Assembly: GCA_013397935.1 (NCBI GenBank)
Contig: VZRN01003162.1
Location: forward strand, 1,259,260-1,323,259
Origin: Dasyornis broadbenti
Taxonomy: Eukaryota; Chordata; Aves; Passeriformes; Dasyornithidae
Direction: 5' to 3'
Length of the DNA stretch: 64,000 nucleotides
Position 1 is the stretch's first letter. Every line of letters starts with the position of its first letter. Position numbers and translations under genes: made by a program. This document shows, piece after piece, positions 1 through 12,900 of the stretch. The notes under the pieces were generated by a model. The model was not told the origin of the DNA. It did not search any database and saw only the letters and a program-made list of their open reading frames with translations.

Positions 1-780
1 GTGCAGCATGCCAAGTAACACGTTCCTCTTCTGTAGAGCCAAATATTTTGTAACACTAAAATATGAACAAATTCTCTGTTATCTTTACTCCCTCAATATC
101 CCTCAATTGATAATCTCTGCTTTAAATCGAGCAGGATGGAAAAAAGGCAGCAAAACAATGCGCTTATCTGAAAATATACATTCAACTTTAAATGAGCTTT
201 TTGTGTTGGACCTGGTTCTATATAAAATTAGAAGTCTCATAAAACTGTTTTGCTAAACAAATAGATTTGATCTGAAATCCCTAGAAAATAAGCAAATCTT
301 GACTTTTTTATAGACAGTCAGCTAACTCTGCTAAGTTATGTGTGGCTGATCTTAGTCTGCCTGATTATAAGATTTACTCTACAAAGCATAACATTTTAGT
401 AAAGTTAAGGAAGACAAAATGTAGTCAGTAAAAAGCATTATGGTTTGGATAAAACCCACCAAGATTAAGGCATCAATACTTAAGGAATTCTGACTAAATG
501 CATATAAAAAGATTTGAAGAGCTGACTAGAAAATTACTTTCATCAACTCCAACTGAATATGCTTCATTAGGAGCATCAAAAAAGCATTTACACTTTTCCT
601 GGAAAACAGTGGATGGCTAACAAAGAAAAGCATGCATATGTCAACTAGCTCTCTGCATAAACATAATAATATTTTGTTTTAATCAGAAACAGTATTATTA
701 AATAATTCCCTTGCAGGTTTTTTGGGGGTTTTTTTGATGCTTTGCAAAACATCCAGCATGCAATGTATTTGTTATGGTAC
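1..780 (-). other. MRC1 intron 20, partial
   Basis: AT-rich intron sequence running off the left edge. I read both strands for the next CTLD6 exon and did not find it. No repeat family is recognised. Confidence 0.7.
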
Positions 781-923
781 CTTATTATGAAAAGAAAGCC
801 AAGTTGAATGACATCCTCTTGGAATTGAAAGTGTTGTGGGAGGAACAGTTGAATTAATGGAACTGTTGTGCCTTTCACATATGTAGGGATTTGGATAGCC
901 ACAGTTTATGTCGTTCCAAAATC
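781..923 (-). CDS. MRC1: MRC1 exon 20, CTLD5 end and start of CTLD6
   Basis: This 143-nt exon encodes residues 905-952: GFWNDINCGYPNPYICERHN closes CTLD5 with the WND motif, followed by NSSINSTVPPTT and GCHSTWLSFHNK. Phase 1 to 0. The donor reads AAG|GTACCA, weaker than the others. The next exon (CTLD6) is not found between here and the window's left edge. Confidence 0.92.
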
Positions 924-3900
924 CTGGATGTAAGATAAATAGGAAACTGTATGGTACCACATCTCATGTTGGTTAATGGAGATCAAGTTTCACTCATTCT
1001 GACATAAAGTGCTTTTAATTGAAAGATACGATCAAAGCTGTCTCTCAGTTTATTATCATTCAATATCAGTGCCTAGGAAAAATATGTCACTTTATGTCAC
1101 TAATTACAGAAAGTTAAAAGCTTTGTAGAACCAGGTACTAGAAATTTTATAGTGACACATTAGGTCAATTTTAATAAAAAATATAAAGCAGCAATCCCAA
1201 CCACAGACTTCTAACAACAGATCTTTATCAGAGCTTCCCTGTGTATGGCTTAAGGCAAGCACAAGGGTAAAAAACAATTAAGTCCTGTAAGTAATACTGT
1301 GGTCTACTTCAATAACTTTTTGCAAAAGAGAAGAAAAACAAAAAAGAGGGGGAAGGGGAGTTTCTCAGAATAAAAAAATATTGCGACACAAAACACACAA
1401 ATAATGCAATTTATGAAAGAAACATACAAAACTCACCTAAATTCTTATACATAACTACACAGTTCTCATCATTATTTGCAAAGTTAGGTTCATGTGGTGC
1501 CCATGCCAAATAATTCACTGGAGTGCCATCCATCCAGCTTAAGAAAAACAATCCAACAAAATGCTTCTTTAACATACCAATAGAATTGCTACTATGTTAA
1601 AAAAAAAGTAACTTTGCAGTATGTGTAATACAGCCGTTCATAGTAAAGTGTACAACGTTTTCTGACCAAATTGCCTCTTTACTAGGTGCCCTAAACTTAC
1701 ACCCTGCACAAAGACATACAAGGTAAAATATAAACATTGAAAAAGCTGTACATCCATGTACCTTAGGTAATATAGAACAAAATCATAATCAGGCAAATTA
1801 TTAGCAGACCTCTTTCTAGTGGTCTGCAAGTGGCAGGGGTGCCCAGGTTCATCCTTCAGGCACATGCACAGGGTACTTAAATGTATATTAATCTTAGGGT
1901 CCCTACAAAACCATAAAGGCAGAAACACCTAATTTTCAGCGGGTGACCTGGCTCACCTAACATCCTAACTATCCTCTGGAGGTTCCTCATTGTCACTGAG
2001 AACTGCTAGGCATCTACCCAGGTACTACAAAACACAGACTGAACTGAATCCAGGCCAGAATAAACATCACATGTCAAAATCAATATGGTGCTGTACACTG
2101 AAATTTGGAAAAGCTTTGCAGAAAACCTGGTTGTCCTGATAGTGCAACAGCTACCTTTGTTATAGAAAAAGAAAAAAGTTTTCATTTCTTCTTTTATTAG
2201 AGTCTGATCTCAACAGTTAAGGACAGGAAAAAAGAACATTTTTATCAACCAGAAGTCTTATATATATAGAGTTCAGACATCTATTTATATTTTCAATATA
2301 AATTGCAGAATAAAGGAAACTAGACTTCCTGAATAAAAATTACAAATACATTAGCTGCAGTGTAATTTTTTTGCTAGCTTTGGGTGAATTCTATTTAGGA
2401 AACATGCAGTATTTCTTCTGGATAATCTAGAGCTAAATTAAGATGTAATTAAACCACTTGAGAGGACAATAATGTTTAAATTAAGACTCAAAACTAGGTG
2501 ACCTACCTTGTACGTTGGTCGATACTCAGCTGTAAACCAATGAAATATGCATCTTCCTTGCCATTTTTCAATATCTAGAATTTAAAAGTTAAAATTTTAT
2601 AAATGTCTTTTATTGTCATATAAATCTATTATGTTACTGATGAATGATATACCTCTAAATGACCGAGGATATGAACTGCTATATTCTGTAGCTACAACAC
2701 TTGAGTTAAAGCAGCTCACAGCTGGCAGTCCACAGTCAAACTTCACCATTGGCCAAAAGATGTGGTCACTGTATCAACACTTCTCACAGTTTTACCTGAA
2801 AGCCACTGAAATCGGCTCCTATTGCGCAGTCTCTGCAGTGGACTTTATCTGACCAATTTCTTGCAAGGACAAGCCCTCCTACAATTTGGATGTAAATTTA
2901 TATATGCCCTTGTGTCTTTTCACTGTCATTCTTCAGACAACTCAGAAAACCTTCTATGTAGTTCAAATTTAACTTTTAAGCACATTCTTGCCTCAGGCAG
3001 CATAAAAAGCAAACAATTCTAATGACATAGGAAATAGGATTTCAAAGGTCTTTCTTGTGGCATAATCCATGTCCCAGTTTTTTCTTTCTTCATAATTATA
3101 CTCTCACAACAAGAAGGAGGCAAAGGAGCAAACTTGAGGACAAAATAGAGACTGCTGGATAGACTGTAGCCAAGATAAACAAAAAAAGATCTGAAGTCAA
3201 TGTTCTGAGTGTTGCATGTATGTCAGTTGCTGGTTTAATCCACTGCTACAGATACCCTACACAATTATAGCTCAACAGTGTAATACTTTTTGCTAAAATG
3301 AAGCCACAGATCCCTTAAAAGTAAGCATAAGTTTGTTCTTCATACTAATCTGCCTTAGTGTTACTGCAATTTCACTATCAAAACTTGTAGGGAGAACACC
3401 ATGGTGAAAAGGATCTGTGCCCATGCTCACTTGTTTTGGATGGTTTATTCCATAGTATTAATGATTTTTCTTACATATCGCCAGAGGAACTTCCTTTCAC
3501 TTTCACTCTCAATGACGGAAAGGTCTCCAAAGTTCTTTTTGCAGAACTCACGACCCTGTTCCATAGGAGCAGTCTCTGTGCTGAAATAATATTGTTTATC
3601 TTCATGTATAATCCATCCATCCTCAGTAGTCTTGTATTCTGTAAGACAATTGCCAAGCTAATGATATTGCTCCTGAGATACAAGACATCCTCCTTAATAA
3701 AATTTTTAAAATGCTTTTGAACACGAACACACACACACACACACACACACACAAAGAGCAATAGCAGTAACACCTACCGGGTGTAGGAGATTCTGTTGGT
3801 TCAGGCTTTACACTTGCCCCTGTAAGAAAAAAAAAATTATTTTATGATTGTATACTTTCTGCCTGAAGACAAAATACTTATTAGGACTGATAGGCATGTT

Positions 3901-6900
3901 TTAATACTGACATTGATTTTTATGATTAACAATGGATTTCACACCAAAATGTAGGAGGAACTAAATAGCCTAAAACTCTTTTTTTTTTTTGTATACTACT
4001 CAATTTTAAATACCTACTTTTGTTCCCTGAGGCTATTCCGTACATGCAAAGTATTATAAATACCTTGAACTTTACCTGAATCAAGTAATTTTCTTTTTAT
4101 TCATTGAAAAAAGTAAAATTCATGTCCCAAGGCATTAACTCTGTTGGGACAGTTATCCTGGATCTCCCTCTCTTTTCCCCTGGCCACAAATACTTGAATT
4201 TTGGCTTAAACCAGAGGGAGCAGGAATGCAGGCTCGGTTATCATCCGATGCGGCGCCCTAACTACTACAGAGTGTGGTTCTTTCTGTCTTTCTCTGGTTG
4301 AGAGTAACTTCTACATGCATCTTATAAATTTCCTTAGATAAAATACTGCTGGAAGAGATCTCAAGAGATTAACTGATTCTTTATGAAAAGAAAAAATTCA
4401 GACTAAAGAATTTCCCTGATTGTTTTTGCTATGCCATCACGGAGATGGCATCTTGGATGTCATCATTAGCATCTCAGGAGAACAATTTACAATACAGGAA
4501 AGCTCTGTCAGTTTAGGCTTACCAACTAATTTTGTGCTAAAATATAATCTCACAGATAATTAAATTTATTAAGAAAAGCTATGCCTAAGAAATTATTTTA
4601 CCAATATAAGGCAGAGCTAATATTTATTGTCAATAATCTGATGTAACATCTTTATTTTGCTCCTCTCTGTAAAAATGCAGAAAAACACTTAAACGTGCAC
4701 TTTCTAAAATGCTCAAATTTAGGCAGATGCACTGCTAGTGGAACTCAAGTGTTCCATAAATTATAAATATTGTCTTGATGACTTCAGTAAATAAAAAGCA
4801 TCCAAAAACATATCTCGAGAGAATTTAGTAAGTAACCGACATGTGAATATAGAAATAAAGTATCTCAAAACCAGGCTCCATCTTGAAACGACAGATTCTT
4901 AGCAGACAAAACAGCATCTGAGGCAGGTGAAGGAGGGATTTTTCACACATGAAAAAACAAGCATGTGAACTGATTTGCAAACTGTTTTCTAATAACTTGA
5001 AACTCAACTCGGAAAAAAAAAAATCCGTAATCGGATTTGTTGGAGAAGGCATGGATTTTCTAAATGAAAAGTAAAATGTGAACATGAATATTCAAAGTAG
5101 CATTCCCTGTTTACCAACTATCACATTTTCCTTTTTGAAATCATGGAGAAAGATCAGTGAGAAGTCCCAGCAAGGCACCAAAAGCTCTGCACCTTTAAAT
5201 ACCACAAAGACATGGAAATACTTATACCACTACGAAGTTTCACATTCCACAGGGAACTTCCCTTATAAAGAGGTTTTGAAATTTTTCATTTCTTAAAGTT
5301 AAGGTAAAAATCAACTGAGAATATCTTCTTATTACACTAATACACAGGAGTAAGCAATACCTTTTCTTATTTGGCAAATCCATCCATACATATAATCGCA
5401 GTGCCTGTCATTCCAAAGCATGCTGGAATCACCACTGATCTCCGTACAGAGTTCAACTCCTTGATAATTATTTGGTTCTCCAAAGCCCCAGTTTTCATAC
5501 CTCACCTATGACAGAAGAAGTTTTGTGAAGATTCTGCTATATGGAAATAAAATAAGGGAGAGAGGGAGGAGACAGCATCAAAGCACAGACCCACAACGTG
5601 TTCCTACTGTCAGTTTAAAAATGTGGATGGGAGGAAACCAGAATATCCCCATGCAAATGCTGACATTTCAAACTTTTTTCAGATTGCAATTGGATTTCAG
5701 CTTAAATAACAGTTGGTTTTTGTTCCCACTTGGAAGAATATCAGCATTTTTTATGGGACCTAAATTCTGTAAAATACATTTAATAACAATGTTGGGGTAT
5801 GTTACATCTTGATAGTAAATTAATTAAATATACAGTATGAGTAAAACAGGATATTATTCAGATACAATAATAATGTTGGCATTTTCCTCAGAAGAATATC
5901 ACTGTAAATTGCCATCAACATACCATGACCAACCTTGCATCAAGTACACCCACATCTCCAAAACCATTTTTGTTTCTACCATTTTATATCTTAGTTTAAA
6001 GTGCAGTAAGTCAAACTGGCATTTAAAAAATGCCGTCATTTCCATGGAACGTAAGCCATTGCAGATAATGAGCAAAGAAAAGAAATACTAAGGATGGACT
6101 ATTTTACTCAAAAAATCCTTGCATTTATGAGAACATCCTTTTAGTCTACACGTATTTAGTTTCCTTATTGATTTAATGTGTATCTTCTTATCAAAAATCA
6201 GTACGTTTTAGCCAAAAAAATCAAGCCATGACATTGCTATTCATTTGCATTCCCAAAGAGACCACGATACAGAGGATTATGATTAAGCATAAAATTACAC
6301 AGAAACACATATACTATACATACTTGAGAAGCACAGGGAATGCAGAATAACAGCTGTGGAAAATTAAATTACTCACGGGAGATCCATCACTCCAAGCAAA
6401 GCCATCGTCAGGATTCAAGTAATATAAACCCATCCAGAAATTCTGGTGGTAATAGCCATTGTTTCTAAAAAAAAAAAAAAAAAAAATCCCAATACTAATA
6501 AGGGCATTACAATATTTTTAATAATCTATCATTTACTACAATTAAGAGAGTTCTCTAAGTATAGTCCTTAGTCGTAATTTTATAATATCCACAACAACCA
6601 CTGTGGAAATAAATTAAAATGCAACTGCTTCTAGCTGTTATCATTATACATTAACTCAGATTGAAATACAGATCAAGAAAATTACCAGATACAACTCCTA
6701 TAAAAGTCTTAATACTTTTGTATAATGGTTCACTAGCTACTGTTGCTTCATTTCTCAAATCTTCATTTTCTCTGTGAAGACATTTACAGTTTCCAGTTAT
6801 TTTCTGCAGTTGAATCACATTTTAAAAATATCACCTTAAACTAATCCTTGTCTCCAAGCAATCAGACACACTTTACTGATTTATCTGAATATGTTCAGTC

Positions 6901-9900
6901 AATTTGTGACAATGAAGCATCTGAGACTTCTTCCTTACTGTAAGTACTGTAAGCTGGAATTCTAGTAATGATCACAGCATTTTGCAGGACCATGATGTTC
7001 CCGTCTTGCTTCTTGTTTAGCCAGGGATGTACAAGATCCTTGTACATCCTCTGGTCATATTGCAAGTGTTAGCTTTTTAAGAACATTTCATCTTATTCAG
7101 AAATCTCACACCTGTTTTTTGCAGTTCAGGGACTTACTAACCTTATTTACACTCCTTACATAAGAAAAAAATTAATCTGAAGTTGCCTCTGCTTTTTGAT
7201 TAGTTCATAAAAGTGACAAAATTATCACCATATTGTCCAGATTTATATTACAACTGTTACTACTTTTGTACACTTACAAAAAACAACCGGCATCCATATA
7301 ATATCCACAACTCCACAGTAAATAGCTCTACTTCAGATGATAAATGTTGCCTTAACTACATATCTTGCCAATCTCTTTCCAGCACTAGCTTTTGAGGTTA
7401 TTGCTGCTAGTCATACAACTCCCGCTATTTCATCAGCTCTACTCTTTTGCTGTGTGTTTGACACAGACACAGACACTGAATGCAGACTGGCTTATACTGA
7501 AGTAAACACATTCACCTAAAAACAAGTATTTCAGAAAGATCAAGAGCTAATTAAAGCGACCTGATGATCACCCTACGGACACTCACGCAATGGAACGCCA
7601 TATCACGTACTGCTCTTCTTTGCTGTTAATGGAGGCCAGATCTCCTCCTATGGATCGACAAAACTCCTGCGATTCCAGCCATGTTTTCCTGTGCTCTGCT
7701 CTTGAAAAAGGCTAAAGAGAGCATTTTGCCATCAGACAAAATAGACCATATAGATCACATGATAAAGAAATATCACCACCCAAAAGCAACTAATTTACAA
7801 TTATATTCTGTGGGGATCATAGAAACTTTGCATGCAGGGTTTAGGAGTGCTCTGTGAAGCACAGGCTTGGAATGAGTGTCCTTAAACCAAGTTAGCACAC
7901 TGCAATACTGTTAGGAGTGTCTACTGCAAGACAACAAACAGACAACAATCTCAAAAGAATTGGAAATTTAGAACAGAATATAAAAGACCTAAAGATTATT
8001 CTTTAACAGAATAAATGAAACCATGAGCATTTCAGTAGGAAGGAAGAAGACTTGTACATATAATCTGTAAATAAGATTATGAAACAACAGGACATTAGTA
8101 TACCAATTTTTATTGGGATCACAGAATATTCTGAGTTGGAAGGGACCCACAAGGATCATCAAGTCCAACTCTTAAGTGAAGAGCCCATACAGGGATCGAA
8201 CCTGCAATCTTGACATTATTAGCACCATGCTCTGACAAACTGAGATAATCACATGTATGTGAAGCAAATAGAAACTACCTTAATGCCGAAATAATCAACA
8301 TACTTACTTTGAAACAGAAGCTAATACGACTATTTGAGTTCCAGCCTTCCGGACACTGGGGAACAGGAGTTGTTGTAGGAACAGGTGGGAGTGTCACTCC
8401 TTCTGCCCACGCTTTGCATAGGAACTTAGCCTTTTCTTCACATCTTAGTACATCCCATAATCCACCTTCTATTCCAGTCCTCATGGCAACACAGCCTGGC
8501 TTTCTTCCTGGTTGTAAACAGGAATGCACAAAAACACCATTTAGGGTATTATAAGAATTTAGAAAACTTCATGTTCTATCTTGGCAGAAATAAAGTCTGT
8601 ACAGAGACAAAAATACTTCTAATGTTAGAGCAGGTCCACAAGAGGACCGCGAAAATCATCAGAAGGCTGGAACAGCTCTCTTATGAAGAGAGGCTCAGGG
8701 AGTGGTGCTGTCCAGCCTGGAGAAGAGAAGGCTCCAGGAAAACATTACCACGACTAATCAATATCTGAAGAGTACTTGTAAAATGAGGAAAGTCTTTTTT
8801 ACCAGAGCTTATAGTGACAGAACAAGGGACCACAATTTTAAAATGAAAGAAGGTAGATTCAGGTTGGGCATAAGGAACAAATTATTTTATTATGGAGGTG
8901 GTGAGTCAATGGAACAGGTTGCCTGGAGAAGTTGTAGATTAGGCACTGAAATTAAACAGAATCAGAGGACTTCCTGAAAGTCATATGAAATATACCAGAA
9001 CTTTGAACACCCAAACCCCATCCTCTTTCTGATGTGATCATGTCAGAGATTAAATGACCTCCCATTCCTATATTTTGGCCCTCTTGTCCTCCCTTACAAT
9101 CCCATTTTCTCTAGGACTCAGAGATGCTTCATGCACACTGTGATCCCACACAATCAGAACAGTGAGCAAGTGCGCTATGAGATATGGCTGAACAGGCAGG
9201 ACTCGCAAGGAGGGTACAAAATGCCTGCAGAGATTGCTCCTCCACAGTACAGGCACAGCCTTCCCAAGAACAGCTGCAAAGCAGAAACTTGATCTCAATT
9301 AAAAGTTTCTTCCCAAACTCAGATTAAAAACTCATTTCAGCACTGAGCAGGAATTTAGCAATTGCACTGGATGCTTGGGGAAAGCAGATGGAAGAATCTG
9401 AAAGCTACTGGCCATTGTGTCATCAAGTGAGGGCAAAGGAAAAAAATTGAGCAGAGAGCAATGTATTTTGGGCTTTGGACTCATTAAACAGCACAGGGTC
9501 ATACTTACCAGGCATTTCAGAATTCCAGTGTGTAAATAAGACAGATTGACCATTAGCCCACTTGAATGTTCCCTTTTCTTCTACATCAGAAAGTCCAATC
9601 CAAAAGTATCTTTCTGTTCTCAGCCCAACCAGGCTAGTCAGATAGGCTTGTTCATATCTGTTCAAAAGAAATCAGTGACTAAATAAATACTGTTAAATTT
9701 ATTTTTACAAGTTTAAAAGGTTTGTTATTTTCTCAGAATTACTGCTGTACCTTCTTGAAAGCATAACTTGGATGGGTCTTTAACAAAGAAAATGATAAAA
9801 AACATTTTAAAATAGATATTTCGCAAGCTTCAATACCAGAGTATTCTGCTTCCTTTTCAGAAGTCTAGTAAATAAGGTGGCATAATCATGGACTGATAGG

Positions 9901-12900
9901 AAATTGGTGGTAAAGAAGAAACCTGACACGCCTTATGTTTTATACCACTGTATTTTGTGAGTTTCTACTACTCTTGTATTTTATGACTCCTTGCTTCTGA
10001 TAAATTCAAAACTGAAAAAGGAATCTCAGCATGACTGAAGAAAGTTTAAAAAGTAGAGGCTAAAGTAGTATGATACTAAGTTATCAAACAAAGGAACACA
10101 AAATTAGATCCAATGATTATGCAAGAAAAGTTTTATTTGGGAAACAAACCTATGTAGTGGTACAGCCTGTCATAGTTCATTATGGTGTTTAAACAAAAAG
10201 CTCTGAAGACATCAGAGCAAATTTTAAAAGTCTCCCCTTAACAAGGTGTAGTCTGAAGACCACATTAATGTTAAACCATTTTCATGGCAGTTGCAGTGCT
10301 ATCCATGTTTAGAGAGCAACCATTCATGACAGGTGGAGCTTTCACATTAGAACATATCTATGTTGACTATATAGAAAAAAAAAGAGATTGTGTAAAGCAT
10401 TGAGTCATTTGTAAGCAAAATATTTTATTTCTTATACCTTTTATTTTTCCAGTATTTCACATCCAGTAATATGCACCACTTCAGAAATTTAACACACACT
10501 GAACCCTGACTGAATTGTGACAGATTTTCAGGTACCAAGCACTTCACATAATTTGATTTCTCACTTAATTTTTTTTAAAGTACCTCCATTCTAAGACCAG
10601 ATAGTTAAAAATTATACCCTCTTTCTCATTTGAACTACCTTTTGAAAGGAATTCAGAGACATGTCTCTTCATTTAATAATCAAAATTGGATTCTGTATTC
10701 GTCACTCAAGTTAGCCACTACAATTAAGGAAGCAGAAAATATAGTTCTATTTTTTCTTTGACATAACCATCTATGTCACTAGTGATTTCACAGCCATGAC
10801 CTACTTCCAGTATAAACCAGATTCCTGGATTTGAATATACATGTAAAAACTGAGAAGTTCTCTATCTACAGATAGCTCTCCTCTGAAGCTAGATTTTTGC
10901 CCAGATCAGAGTCTTTATTTTGGTATGCAGGAGAAGCTAGAAGTTGAATCCTCATTTGATCCCCTCTTACAAGCAGATGTTTACATACCTGTCTTCAATA
11001 GTTGCTAAAAAAGCCTGATGCCTTTCACAGGTTTGATTTGCTTGAGAAAATGTTTCAAATATATTTCCAATGAAGTAACAATAAAAACCATGTCTTTTCC
11101 AACCCTGTCAAAATAAATTGAAGTGATCACATGGAAAGCGAAAAGGAAAGGGAAAGGGAAAGGGAAAGGGAAAGGGAAAGGGAAAGGGACCAACAAAGAA
11201 GAAAACTGATTTATACCACTCTTACCTAACCACTAGACAAAGGAACAATGGAACTAAAGAAGTTAAAGTAGAAACAGGCAGGATCAAAACCTTCTATAAT
11301 TTTGTTTCATAAAACAATTTTTCATATCTAATGAATTTTTCATCAGGGTAGTCTGCTCACAAAGGGATGAGAGGCTTTGCTTGTGCACCTGTTTTGTTCA
11401 GAACAGGATTATAACCGGCACACAGGCATTGTGCAATCATGAGAATGGTCTTGAGAAGCAAACTTCAGTTTGAATTTTGAGAAAGGGAATGACACCTCAA
11501 ACAAGTTTGTTTATTCTTAACTAACATTAACACTCTCACCTAAAGTTTTGTCATTCAAATATCATTTACTCAGGAACACACTCTCAGAGAAGACTGCTGT
11601 GATCAGCTACAATCCACAGAAATTTTCTTGTTATGGTATTCAATTTCTCACTTTTGAGAGACTTTTTTCTACAAGCATGCACTTAGTTCTTTAGGCAATG
11701 ATAACATCCATAAGCATGAGGAACCCTTTATTTCCTCCAATAGTTGAATACTCTTAAGGATTCCAGGTACTCTTTTACAAATACTGGGAATAATCATCAA
11801 AGAGTTTCTCTGAAGCTGTGTAAAACAGTCTTGGCAGAAAAGGCAATTTCTTCAAGGAAGACCAATACTCAGTAAGATTTCCTATGACATAATAAACTAC
11901 AGTCGTTTTTTGTAATTATTGGGTGTTATGTCATCAGAAGGCAAGAAAGTAAACAATAGACCTGCCGGCAATTCAGAAGAAGCACAATAGATTCATTTTA
12001 CTCGGGCACCGGTAACAAGCTGTTTCAAGTAGAGAGCACTGCCAGAGACCACAGCAAAGCCCTGAGAACAGTGTTCAGACATGGACACCCTTCCTGCTGT
12101 GAACAATTTTGTACAAACCTATAGGCAGAGCTGAAGTGCAACTGCTGGTACAGGCAAACTCTTTAGGGAAGCTTGAATGCCAATCAAGGAAAAATGGCCT
12201 GCTGCAGGGACAACAGTTTGAGATTTAGTTGAAGTTTCGGAAAAAGAAAGGGAGTATCAAGAGCCAAATGACAGACATAGATTACATTTATATTTATTTC
12301 ATATGCATCACCTACCCCATCTGCCATAGAAATGAGAAGGCAAACTCCTGATTATGATGACACAGAACCTATTTGTCCTGTTTTATCCATCACCTAGGTG
12401 ACAGTTTCTCTTTTTTATCATTCCTAGGAGCCTATTCAGATCAGACAGCTTTTTCTTCACTTACTCTCTGGCAGCCCATGTCAATAGTTTCCTCTTCTGT
12501 AGGTGCATCTGATATAGGCTTTCTTTTACAGATGTAGCCAGTTTTCTTTTCACAAGAATGGTCTGCCCAAAATCCATCCTGAACATACAAAAAGAACATC
12601 AGTAAACTGGGATTTAATCTTCAAAGAAAGCTGGCTTATACTTTTAAGTATTTAATAATTTTTTGCTGGCTTTAAATGGAGCAAAACCTACACCATCCCA
12701 ACCTCATTCCTGTCTCACTTCTGGAGCTGATTTACTATTGACTTACACTTTCTCTGATTATCTACCCTTCTGGAAAGCGATCCTTTGAGAGTGAAAGCAA
12801 TACACCATCTATGCAAAGACTACTGATTTAATAATCATGTGGGAGGAAAGGGAGATACCATCTCTCCTCACAGAAATACAGCTGGAACAGAAAAAAAAAA

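Larger units (their letters stand above)
924..3474 (-). other. MRC1 introns 19, 18 and 17
   Basis: These introns (924-1436, 1538-2506, 2575-3474, interrupted by exons 19 and 18) hold AT-rich unique DNA. A purine run lies at about 1327-1360. Nothing else is recognised. Confidence 0.7.
6465..7586 (-). other. MRC1 intron 13
   Basis: AT-rich intron with a 20-nt A run at 6467-6486 and a perfect hairpin at about 7021-7054. Nothing else recognised. Confidence 0.7.

Noticed and set aside
8181..8252. A functional tRNA-Ile gene
   Set aside because: The acceptor-stem end is lost, the A box is altered and the 3' side runs straight into a CR1 tail. It is the head of a SINE.
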